A stretch of 64,000 nt of DNA from contig OY744470.1 of assembly GCA_963556145.1 (NCBI GenBank), positions 3,720,001 through 3,784,000 on the forward strand. The letters are read 5' to 3'. Within the stretch, counting starts at the first letter, position 1. Each line of letters begins with the position of its first letter. Below are positions 10,768 through 19,148 of this stretch, one piece after another. A model generated the notes under the pieces. The model did no database searches and had not been told where the DNA came from. It was given only the letters and a program-made list of their open reading frames with translations. Both the position numbers and the translations under genes were made by a program. This stretch comes from Hygrocybe punicea. Taxonomy: Eukaryota > Basidiomycota > Agaricomycetes > Agaricales > Hygrophoraceae.

Positions 10768-10850
10768 GCTATGAAGTGGGAGAGGTGGGGGGGAAGAAAG
10801 GAAGAAAGGAAGAAAGGTGATAGGATAGGAAGTAAAATGAAAGCAAAAAA

Positions 10851-11915
10851 CTAAAAGGAGGCCCGAGGGGCAAGGTGCGCGGCAAGGAGGGCAGGATGAT
10901 GACGGATGTAAATGCGGAAAGTGTCGGAGGCCCAGCGGCCGATTGCTTGGATGTGGTCGAGGGACACGCCATCGCGAGCAAGAGCAGTGGCCCCACCAGA
11001 ACGAAGAGATTGGCCAGCGACTTCGCGGGGGAAGTGAAGACGCAAACGGTGAAGGAACCAGGAGCGGAGGGGCACGGAGCCATCATGGCGGAGCCAGAGT
11101 TCCGGGTGGAGCGGGAAGAGAAGGTCGCGGGATGTGAGGTAGGCTTCAAATGCAGAGACAGGGTCATCGTGATCGGGTAGTCGACGTAGGAGAATGGTGT
11201 TGCCTTCAAACAGCCTGTCGGCCTTATGCCCAGGTAGATGGAAGGAAAAACCTTCCGAAAAAAATTTTACTGAGTGCCGCATGACTATCTTTCGGTAATC
11301 GTGCAGAGAAGCGCTATCCGGCCACACCAACTCGCCGAGACGGGTGAGGGCATGGAAGCCTACAAGAAGGAGGGAGAGGAAGAGCTTGTCGTCGTGATCT
11401 GAGGACGAGCGGTAGACGTCGCAAAGGGAAACAAGCTCGGAACGGAGGAGGGGGCGTTTGCGGGTGGTACCAACGGCGCGCATTTTCTTACAACCACGAA
11501 GGGTCCGGGTAACGAGGGGATGAAGGCGATGGGACCGGACATCAGGGTAGAACGGTTCAAGCTGGGTGCAGATGCCGGAAAGGTAGGCGGAAACGGAGTT
11601 GGGCTTGATGTGGTGGCACATGTATACTGTAAAAAAACTAAGAGTTTCAGGTGTGGGGGCGATAGAAAAACGGTGGGCGGTGCAAAAGGAAATGTAAGAA
11701 CGTAGTGCAGATGAGTAGGCAAGCATCGAAGAGTGTTCGAGAGAGAAACCGAGGGCGACGGCTCGTTCATGAACGAGACGGTCGTGGGTCCAGGCAACCC
11801 GAGTGGGCTGCCGGGACCGGCCAAGCGGGTTCAGCGTGGATCGGCCCCCAGCGACAGTCGAGGGGGTAGGAATGTACAGATGCGGAAGTTGGGAAAAGAG
11901 GAAAGGAGTACGGTA
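10851..11915 (-). CDS. Tyrosine recombinase of the YR retrotransposon
   Basis: The frame is open from just after a TAA at 11916-11918 to the stop ending at 10851. The first ATG (11726) lies inside the N-terminal helical domain: recognisable residues (VAWTHDRLVHERAVALGFS) precede it. The catalytic domain shows box-I Arg (HALTRLGELVW), box II QSLRSGGATALA and the final GRWASD...YIR with the nucleophilic Tyr. The expected His of the HxxR motif is Gln. The ORF overlaps the 3' end of the RT-RNase H ORF by about 85 nt in another frame. Expression by frameshift, reinitiation or non-AUG start is therefore likely but unproven. It would join element circles to the chromosome. Confidence 0.9.
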   Translation of the reverse strand, partial: YRTPFLFSQLPHLYIPTPSTVAGGRSTLNPLGRSRQPTRVAWTHDRLVHERAVALGFSLEHSSMLAYSSALRSYISFCTAHRFSIAPTPETLSFFTVYMCHHIKPNSVSAYLSGICTQLEPFYPDVRSHRLHPLVTRTLRGCKKMRAVGTTRKRPLLRSELVSLCDVYRSSSDHDDKLFLSLLLVGFHALTRLGELVWPDSASLHDYRKIVMRHSVKFFSEGFSFHLPGHKADRLFEGNTILLRRLPDHDDPVSAFEAYLTSRDLLFPLHPELWLRHDGSVPLRSWFLHRLRLHFPREVAGQSLRSGGATALARDGVSLDHIQAIGRWASDTFRIYIRHHPALLAAHLAPRASF

Positions 11916-13726
11916 TTATGGAAGCGAGAAAGTGCATCCGCTACGGCATTATCGGTACCGCGGACATGGAAGACACGGAGCTCGGCACGAAAGGCGAGGA
12001 GAAGGTCGACAGCGGTGATGAGAATTGGGTTGTAGGCCGGCTGGGCGTGCAAAGTATTGAAAAGGTCTACGGTGTTAGAGTTGTCAGTGAAAACGGCGAC
12101 ACGACGGGGAGTGTATGGAAGGGCGTGAAGCGACCAGTGGAGAGCGGAAAGGACGGCGAGCGCTTCCCAGAAAAAGATACGGTCGAAGGAAGGATCCGGG
12201 ATTGCACACTGAAAGCCGACGGACAGTGTGGGGCACCAGAAACCGAGGCCGGTGAAGGAGGCGTCAGCAAAGAGAACGACGTCGGCCGCGGGAACATCCC
12301 AAGAGAAGGACTCAAGGAGAAGGATGCCGGACGAGGACTCCAGATGGCTAGCGAACCAGAGGAGTTCGCGGGAGAGCGCAACACTGACCCAAATCAGTTG
12401 ATGCGGTCGCGACTTGCCAGCCATTTTGCAGTACAGGACGGATAACCCGGGGCGTAAGAGTGGGTATACATTCAAGGCCCAGTTCATCCATCCAGCGAGC
12501 CGTTGGAAATCACGTAGAGGGTGTCGACGACCCGGATGGGCGAAGTTGCGAATGGTGACGAGAAGGTCATCCCGTCGGTCGGGGGCCATGGTAAATGTCA
12601 TGGCGTTAGGGTCGACATTGAAGCCGATGATAGGCAAGACCGGACCGGCGAGTTGCTTGGGTTCATCGTGTGGCAGGCCGATTTCGTCCCACAGCATTAA
12701 GAGGCGCGCCTGTTTGGCTGGCAACGCCTTGTGGAAGGGTGCGTACCAAAGGAGATTGCCCTCGAACTCCCACGAGAAAGTGTCGTCAACATAAGTGAAG
12801 AGATCGGCGATGGATTTGATAAAGATTGCGATCCAAATAACAAGGCCTATGAAGGCTCCCCAAATACTTCCGGCGCCGCGATTACCAAAGTTATTGCAGC
12901 GGTCGACGTGCCGGAGGCCATCAACGGTGACGACCTGACGGATTTGCCACAGGCGGTGCATAGGAAGGCGTCGGTAGGCCTGGGATACATCAGACTTGAA
13001 GACAATTAGACGGACGTGTGGACCATGGAGAGCGCGAACCCAGAGAAGAGCGTGGCCTAAAAGATGAAGGTCATCAAGCGGGACAGCAACTTTGTCTCGG
13101 GGAATGAGTGAGTTGAGGGAGAAAGGCTCAGCACTCTGATCAACGACAAGCCGGAAGGTTGTGGTTCCGGGTTTGGGCACGACTCCGATCGGGATGGCGT
13201 GCATGCCGGGAAGGAGGTCAGGCCCAAACGCCGGAGAGAAACGCCGAAGGGAGACTTCCTTGTCGCGTTGTGACCGGACAAAATCTTGTTCAGCCTGGTC
13301 TCGTAAGATGCGCGCGGAATTGTCCCACGTGAGCGGGCGTGATGGGTCATGTTCCGCCCAGGGCCAGAAACCTTCGTACAGTCCCCGGCAGATGGAGTTG
13401 ACGAGGTCCCGATTCGGGTGGGAGCTGAGTAAACGGCGGAAACGAGAGATGTTGATTGGGGTGACGATGTCGAAAAGGTGCGGATTGTCATCAATGGTGC
13501 GTAAGGCGGCAATGTTGGCGAATTCTTCAAGAGGCGGAGACGGAAGCGCAGGCATGCCGTGGGTTGCTAAAGAAAGAGTGACCCGACGGGTCTCGCCGGA
13601 TTCATTCCAGACGAAAGCCCGAGCGTATTTTGGACATCGCGAACACAGGGAATACGGCTTACTGTTTTTGGAGGATGTTGCAATCGACAGAGGCATGCTG
13701 AGGGGACTGGCACTTTGCGCAAACAT
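11831..13726 (-). CDS. Reverse transcriptase-RNase H of the YR retrotransposon
   Basis: RT motifs include FRLVVDQSAEP, LIVFKSDVSQAYRR and the catalytic box FTYVDDTFSW. RNase H follows with LFADASFTGLGFW, FWEALAVLSALHW, VFTDNSNTVDLFN and DNAVADALSR, so all acidic residues appear present. The frame is open upstream to 14857, but that stretch overlaps the Gag-like ORF and is Ser/Pro-rich with no domain, so it is probably a shadow. ATG 13726, 68 nt before the Gag-like stop, gives about 631 aa. No stop or frameshift was seen in the catalytic part. The protein copies the element RNA into DNA. How ORF2 is translated (reinitiation or frameshift) is not known. Confidence 0.9.
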   Translation of the reverse strand: MFAQSASPLSMPLSIATSSKNSKPYSLCSRCPKYARAFVWNESGETRRVTLSLATHGMPALPSPPLEEFANIAALRTIDDNPHLFDIVTPINISRFRRLLSSHPNRDLVNSICRGLYEGFWPWAEHDPSRPLTWDNSARILRDQAEQDFVRSQRDKEVSLRRFSPAFGPDLLPGMHAIPIGVVPKPGTTTFRLVVDQSAEPFSLNSLIPRDKVAVPLDDLHLLGHALLWVRALHGPHVRLIVFKSDVSQAYRRLPMHRLWQIRQVVTVDGLRHVDRCNNFGNRGAGSIWGAFIGLVIWIAIFIKSIADLFTYVDDTFSWEFEGNLLWYAPFHKALPAKQARLLMLWDEIGLPHDEPKQLAGPVLPIIGFNVDPNAMTFTMAPDRRDDLLVTIRNFAHPGRRHPLRDFQRLAGWMNWALNVYPLLRPGLSVLYCKMAGKSRPHQLIWVSVALSRELLWFASHLESSSGILLLESFSWDVPAADVVLFADASFTGLGFWCPTLSVGFQCAIPDPSFDRIFFWEALAVLSALHWSLHALPYTPRRVAVFTDNSNTVDLFNTLHAQPAYNPILITAVDLLLAFRAELRVFHVRGTDNAVADALSRFHNTVLLSSFPNFRICTFLPPRLSLGADPR

Positions 13727-14873
13727 GCTTGTAGTCGCAAGTGGATGCAGTGTTGGGGCATCGTTTGGCGTTCCAGCGTCGGCATGGTTCTCTCCTTTTT
13801 GCTGGGTCAGTTCGGGAGCGCTCAGCCGCTCGTGTTTGGCCAGTGCCGGCTCCGGCGTTTTGGATCCAGAGGACGTGAAGATCGGCGAAACGGGAGAAAT
13901 CCGTGAGTTCGACGTCACGTCGTTGGGCGGTTCGGATGCGGGTGGCCCGGTCGTATTGGATAATACGTTGGTGCATGGCGTCAGGAAACGCGGCGAAGAG
14001 CTCGCTGATGTGTTTTCCATAGTCACGTAACTCGGCGGCTCGGTGAGGGAAGACGAAGACAGTGGCTTCACATGTCCGTCCCCATGCGATGACCCACTTC
14101 CCGTGGGTGTCGACGACTCTGGCGGGTTTGACGGCTCCGACGACGAACTCGACGCCACCAATCTTTTCAGAACGTTTGTCATCGTGCGTGACTGAGTATC
14201 CGCTGGTGAGGACGTGGTCGAGATCGACGGCGCGTCCGGCGAGAAGGTTGGTCCATTCAGAGTCCGGAAACTGGGGGCACCGCGCCGAATTGAGCAAGGA
14301 GGATTTGGCGAGCTTGGGGTCTCGTGAAATGTTTTCGAGCGTCGACAACGTTTGTTGGAGCGAGACAGAAAGGCGAGACGGCTCCAGCTCTTCTTGGATG
14401 ACCCACGGCAAAGATTTGAGGTCGAGCTTAGGCTTAGACGATGGCTCGAGCTCTGCTTCGTCACTGGGGCTTCGAGGACGCTTAGGGGCTTTATGAACGG
14501 CAGTTTCTTTGTCTGGGGCCGGCGAAGTAACGGGCGACGGCTCCCGCGACTGTATGGTAGAGTCGTCGGGTCCTGCTGGTCCATGTTCTGCGGAGGAGTT
14601 GTCCAAAACAGTCCCTCGGTTCCTGGCATCATCGCGCCGATGGTCGATGTTGTCGAGGATGCGGAGATAGACGGCAAACGTGGACTCGAGGACGTGGTTG
14701 CCGAGTCCGAGACCGGTGAGCACATCCTGTATTTCGAGGGTGGCTGAGGCTTTAGAGATGTCTCCAAGCCGGAAACGGTCCGTAATGCGAACGCACTCTT
14801 TGACCGTTTCCGCGTCGACGGCGCCAATTGGCGTGGGTGTAGAAGGTGAGGGTTCATTTTGTGAATTAGACAT
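13659..14873 (-). CDS. Gag-like ORF1 with cysteine-rich C-terminus
   Basis: A 404-residue ORF starts at an ATG 33 nt inside A1. The N-terminal half is Ser/Pro-rich with a basic patch (KAPKRPRSP). The centre looks globular (WTNLLAGRAVDLDHVLTSGY). The C-terminus carries a CCCH-type cluster (CRRWNAKRCPNTASTCDYKHVC) and then CAKCQSPQHASVDC, a CCHC-like knuckle. The place and cysteine spacing match Gag-like proteins of DIRS-order elements in fungi, which bind element RNA. It ends 68 nt inside the candidate start of the RT ORF. Confidence 0.85.
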   Translation of the reverse strand: MSNSQNEPSPSTPTPIGAVDAETVKECVRITDRFRLGDISKASATLEIQDVLTGLGLGNHVLESTFAVYLRILDNIDHRRDDARNRGTVLDNSSAEHGPAGPDDSTIQSREPSPVTSPAPDKETAVHKAPKRPRSPSDEAELEPSSKPKLDLKSLPWVIQEELEPSRLSVSLQQTLSTLENISRDPKLAKSSLLNSARCPQFPDSEWTNLLAGRAVDLDHVLTSGYSVTHDDKRSEKIGGVEFVVGAVKPARVVDTHGKWVIAWGRTCEATVFVFPHRAAELRDYGKHISELFAAFPDAMHQRIIQYDRATRIRTAQRRDVELTDFSRFADLHVLWIQNAGAGTGQTRAAERSRTDPAKRREPCRRWNAKRCPNTASTCDYKHVCAKCQSPQHASVDCNILQKQ

Positions 14874-14905
14874 GCAAAATGGGCAGATGGGAGGAACGAC
14901 GTTTA

Positions 14906-15268
14906 TTGCAGAAATAAGGCAGAGAATAATGGCTGGGAACTGGTTAACTAAAGTAGCAAGAATGGAGAAGCGGGAAGCATACCTCGGAGACGAGACAAGG
15001 GGCTTAGGGTGCCCTTGATGTGTTTCCGAGGTATATGACGATGCGCAAGGCAGAAGAATGCGCCGGGGGCGATGTAAGGTTGACGTCAGCTGGTGACGAC
15101 AAGCGATGCGTCAGCTGGTGACGACAGACGGTGCGTCAGCTGGTGACGGCTCAGATATTATAGGCTGCGTCAGCTGGTGACAGCAGCGGGGGAACACGCT
15201 GGGTGTTGTGGTGAGCGTGAAGGGCACGGCCGTGTGATTAGCCAAATGTAAACAAGTTTAAAAGGTGA
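14906..15268 (-). repeat. A1 split direct repeat (5' end of element)
   Basis: A second copy of A2, placed just upstream of the Gag-like ORF (ATG at 14873), so it must contain the element's promoter and 5' leader. Four CGTCAGCTGGTGAC motifs lie at roughly 25-35 bp spacing. Confidence 0.92.
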
Positions 15269-16024
15269 TTAACAAGAGATACATCTACAGTTGTTTGGAC
15301 GTGTTACCTTTGTTTACTCGTGTGTAGGTTTTCAAAGTCAGTTAGGTCCTATTCGCACCACACCTATAGTATGACTGCCATCTACAGGTAACATTCTGGA
15401 GATTGCGCGTGACACTCGACCCCGGTCTTTCCGGGAAGGCGCATCCTGCCTGCACCCAGAGAATGCCCTGTACGTCTGAAGATTGTTCTACGAGCTGCCG
15501 GGAGGAATGCTGTGAATGCAATTATGCAAGGCTGTGAAGACTGTACTACACCGGTCAGTGTTTCGGGCAAATAAGCTGTTGTCTCTCAGCAGCCTGGTCA
15601 CGTAGCACATGCAGGGCTCGATCATACCGATGATGTGCACTGTCCTCGGACCCCTTAGTGACTTATATATACCCCCTCACATCGCGGGAGCTTCAGGTTC
15701 TTCGGGTTACTCCAGAGCTCTCATTCGCACCAGCAATCCCCGCGCGGCTTTCGAAAGCATCAACGCATCAGCGCATTGCTTCCGAATCGGAAAGACACTT
15801 CCACCAGAACCCAGTTCGTTGTCTTTTCTCCAAGCTCACAAAACTCTCCGCAACCGTATAAATTGCCAGTGAGTGCTCCCATTGCCAACGGGGCCGTAAA
15901 TGAGATACCTCGCCTCCTCAGCTCTGGCTACCTCTGTCATTTAGGTATGCACACTATACGATACTGGACTGCCTCTTGACCTTCACGGACACCTTAGTAA
16001 CTCCATACGATTTCTCCATCACGG
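15269..16024. other. Upstream region of the first tandem membrane-protein gene
   Basis: No coding exon supported. TATATATA at 15664-15671 and TATAAA at 15857-15862 are candidate core-promoter elements. The last 120 bp resembles the region upstream of the second copy (about 17590-17660), so the duplication includes the promoter. Confidence 0.4.
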
Positions 16025-16989
16025 ATGTACTGTCCCTTCGTTCTACCCCAGGTATTGTTCACCACATCTCGTCCTCTGACCTCCAGTGACTTTTTATTTA
16101 TCCTAGTCCAGATTTCGTTTCCCGTCCACTGCGGTCCTGTTAGGATTTCTTTTCACCACCCTGCCTCTCCAAACATATTTGGTCCTCCTCCTCCGCCTCC
16201 CCTTGGTCTACAAAGCTCGGATAACCGACGGTTCTACGAATACTCCCTTCATTATTATCACGGAGTGGAGGTCGCTAACGGCTATCTCTACACTTTTACC
16301 CTCGTAAGCATCTTTGCATCGTTACTTGCAATTGGGCTTCTCCGTTCACATCCATCACAGAGCTGTTCTTGCTATATTCCAACTCCCGGGGGTTTTCGCA
16401 GACCCCTTCCTGCGAGTAGCCGGCTTGATGTCGTTTTCCTTCGGCCTTTTCGGTTTTCTCTATGGGTGCTTGTTGATCCATCAACTTGGTTCATCGGTCA
16501 GCGAGGATCAGATAGAGAGCGGGGGAACTGGATTCCAGACCGGAGCTTACGCCCACAGGTGGACTCGGGTAATATTCCGTTGTTCGATTTTTAAGCCGCA
16601 ACATTTTATTAATGACCAAATACATTGACCAGGCGCTCGATGCGACCGACATAGATAGGAACGGATACTGGAATAATTCAGTACTTCTGGCACTTCCCGC
16701 CATATGGACGTCTTGGTGAGTATCTCGGCCCTTGAAGCTTGAAGTGTGCGATAAAGAAGCATTCTGACACGTTACTACTTCCCCACCGCCCACCGCTGCT
16801 ACTGCTTGCACTGGCAGGTCGGTAATAGCATTTTTAGCTGCCTTTGTTCTCTTGCTCTGCCGCACCACCTCGCTCACTGGTGCTACTCCGGCGACTGCAC
16901 CCACTGCAGAGTTTGTCCCTGACATCGCAGTGATACCGGTATTGGTGATTGGAACTTTTTATCTGGTCTTAGCGGTGCGGTCTGTGTGA
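16025..16989 (+). CDS. Small multi-pass membrane protein, tandem copy 1 (about 228 aa)
   Basis: Exons 16025-16051, 16107-16303, 16361-16568, 16633-16715 and 16818-16989 join in phase from ATG to TGA. Four hydrophobic segments are visible: AVLLGFLFTTLPLQTYLVLL near residue 20, ISTLLPSAVLAIF, VAGLMSFSFGLFGFLYGCLL near 110, and a C-terminal pair around WNNSVLLALPAIWTSW and VIPVLVIGTFYLVLAV. The pattern of a membrane hairpin followed by a WN(x)VLLALPA(x)W segment is common in unnamed agaricomycete membrane proteins; function is unknown. Frame choice in exon 2 was decided by joining phase and by conservation with copy 2; a competing poly-Pro frame (PPPPPPLGLQS) is judged a shadow. Confidence 0.8.
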
Positions 16990-17065
16990 AGAGCCTAACC
17001 TCAATTACACATCCGATTGGCGAACATCGCGACATGTTTTTTTTTTTCTTTTCTGTTTGTTCATT

Positions 17066-17110
17066 ACGACGTGCCTGTGATATGTTAGTAACATATCACA
17101 GGCACGTCGT
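17066..17110. repeat. 45-bp near-perfect palindrome
   Basis: The arm ACGACGTGCCTGTGATATGT plus TA is followed by one base (17088) and then its exact inverse. The 22-bp arms pair without mismatch. It starts 77 bp after the stop of tandem copy 1 and has no counterpart after copy 2. Confidence 0.85.
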
Positions 17111-17749
17111 AGTTATGATGCTAGTCATGATCTTAGCTTTACCTTTGTTTTGTTGCTTTCAAGTTCACGATCACGATTGAAATGATATATATTAACTTCT
17201 CGTGGAGGGCAAAGGCAAAGTCGACTGAAATGTCCCACAAATCAGGGAAACAATATTAATATGACGTGGTGGTGACGATATAACCCGAATATTTGGAGTG
17301 TGGAGTCGCGCTGGAGGCCCTGCTGCGTGTAGCAGATCTAGACGTATAGGTTTTGAACATAGAGCATAGCCTAGTAGCCTAGGCTCTGGATATATTTGTC
17401 GATGACCGCACAAAGGTTGGCAGCCTGTGGTAGTGTGCCTGCGCTCATTATTAATAAAAGCGCACTACGCCATCCAAATATCCTTATTCGATGATGATGG
17501 TGGTGGACTTCCAAGCTTTCAGGTCCTGTTATTTCATGGCACTCCATAGCCCAGAGCCCCCTAGACCATTACTCCCATATATTATAAGTTCCTATCGCAC
17601 TTTGCCAATCGGAGATACCTCTCCTCTCCACCTCCGGATGTACTATCTTCTGTCATTTATAAGGTCTGCGATCTGAACACACCCATAGCTCTGCATTCAC
17701 CTTCACCCCTCAGGCCTCCGTGATGACGTACGGTAACCCGATCGACGCA
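17111..17749. other. Intergenic between tandem copies
   Basis: No gene seen. The last 150-200 bp is related to the upstream region of copy 1 and presumably carries the promoter of copy 2. Confidence 0.4.
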
Positions 17750-18756
17750 ATGGCTCACAATACATTCCAGGTATTATTCACCACATCTCATCCTTTGACC
17801 TCCGGTGACTCTCATTTATCCTAGTCCAGTCTTCATTGTCCCTCCACTGCGGTCCTGTTAGAATTTCTTTTCTCCACCCTGCCTCTCCAAATATATTTCG
17901 TCCTCCTCCTCCGCCTCCCCTCGGTCTACAAAGCCCGGATAACCGACGGTTCTACGAATACTCCCTCCCAGGCAGCACGATCCCAAATTGTCATCACGGA
18001 GTGGAGGTCGCTCATGGCGATCTCTACATTTATACTCTCGTAAGCATCTTCTAATTACATCGTTACTTGCACTTGCGTTTCTCTGTTCACGCCCGCATCA
18101 CCCCATCAGAGCTGTTCTTGCTATATTCCAACTCCCCGGGGTTTTCGCTGACCGCTTCCTGCGAGTAGCCGGCTTGATGTCGTTTTCTTTTGGCCTTTTC
18201 AGTCTTCTTTATGGGTGCTTGTTGATTCATCAACTCGGTTCATCGGGAGCTGCAGTCAGCGAGGATCAGATAGAGCATGGGGGAACTGAATTCCAATCCG
18301 GAATTCGCCCCCACAGGTGGACTAGGGTAATTTTGCGGTGCTCGATTTAAGCCGCAACATTTTATTAATCACCAAATACATTGACCAGGCGATCGACGCG
18401 ACCGATATAGACAGGAACGGATACTGGAATAATTCAGTACTTCTGGCACTCCCCGCAATATGGACGGCTTGGCAAGTATCTCAACCCTTGAAGCGTGCGA
18501 GACGGAAGCATTCTGACACTGTTACTTCCCCACTCCCCACCACTCTCCCTTCCGTACGTGCTGCTACTGCTGTAGGTCGGTAATAGCATTTTTAGCCGCC
18601 TTTGTTCTCTTGCTCTGCCGCACCACCTCGCTCACTGGTGCTACTCCGGCGACTGCACCCACTGCAGAGTTTGTCCCTGACGTTGCAGTGATACCGGTGT
18701 TGGTGATTGGAACTTTTTATCTGGTGTTAGCTGTTCTTACTTTGCGGTCTTGGTGA
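17750..18756 (+). CDS. Small multi-pass membrane protein, tandem copy 2 (about 237 aa)
   Basis: Exons 17750-17770, 17825-18039, 18110-18326, 18389-18471 and 18579-18756 join in phase. The layout and sequence mirror copy 1: AVLLEFLFSTLPLQIYFVLL, FSLLYGCLLIHQLG, GYWNNSVLLALPAIWTAW and VIPVLVIGTFYLVLAV. Copy 2 has small in-frame insertions and a different C-terminus (LTLRSW). The fourth intron starts GCAAGT where copy 1 has GTGAGT, so it would be spliced as a GC-AG intron. An in-frame ATG at 17723 would add nine residues. Both copies look functional; the product's role is unknown. Confidence 0.78.
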
Positions 18757-19148
18757 AGAGCCTGGGAGTCACTCGTCGATTACACGTATCCGATGAGCAA
18801 ACATATAGTTTGTTCGTTACAGTTTATATTTGTTTTGTTGCTATACGGTATTTGTTGGAATTGCTTTCGATGATATGTAACCATAGGTTTGCAGCATAAA
18901 TGGCCAGAGGTGACATGTTCATACTTATATCTGAGCCATTGTTGTAGCAGAAATGAATGAATTGCTATGGTCGGTCCGACAGGAAAAGCTACATAAGCGC
19001 TGACTTTATAATCATGATAAACGTGTACGGTACTAGTACGTGGCTCACAAAGGAGCACTCTCAAAGCTTCAAGTCAAAATTCTATCTACAGATACCTACT
19101 CGCGATATACTCTATGTTTTGAAGCCTTATCAGCATAGCTCCGTAAGA
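18757..19148. other. Intergenic upstream of HRD3 homologue
   Basis: No ORF or element recognised. It must include the promoter of the gene starting at 19149; no clear TATA box. Confidence 0.4.

Larger units (their letters stand above)
10111..15268 (-). mobile_element. Tyrosine-recombinase retrotransposon with split direct repeats (PAT/Ngaro-type layout)
   Basis: Read on the minus strand, the order is A1 (15268-14906), Gag-like ORF, reverse transcriptase-RNase H ORF, tyrosine recombinase ORF, B1 (10767-10637), A2 (10636-10274), B2 (10241-10111). This A1-ORFs-B1-A2-B2 layout is the signature of split-direct-repeat YR retrotransposons. There is no integrase and no LTR. A1 and A2 (363 bp each) and B1 and B2 (131 bp each) look identical by eye, so insertion appears recent. 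No target-site duplication is visible, as expected for recombinase-mediated insertion. It belongs to the DIRS order. The presence of RNase H and absence of a methyltransferase-like domain fit PAT/Ngaro-type elements, but the exact clade needs a tree. Confidence 0.93.

Noticed and set aside
13161..14030. Plus-strand 289-residue ORF
   Set aside because: Antisense to the YR element coding region; no domain and no splice support.
11840..14857. Single 1008-residue protein covering the YR element centre
   Set aside because: Its N-terminal third is a Ser/Pro-rich shadow of the Gag-like ORF; domains begin only near 13726.
16100..16594. Poly-Pro protein frame (PPPPPPLGLQS) in tandem copy 1
   Set aside because: The other frame gives a conserved TM helix and is the only one that joins downstream exons in both copies.
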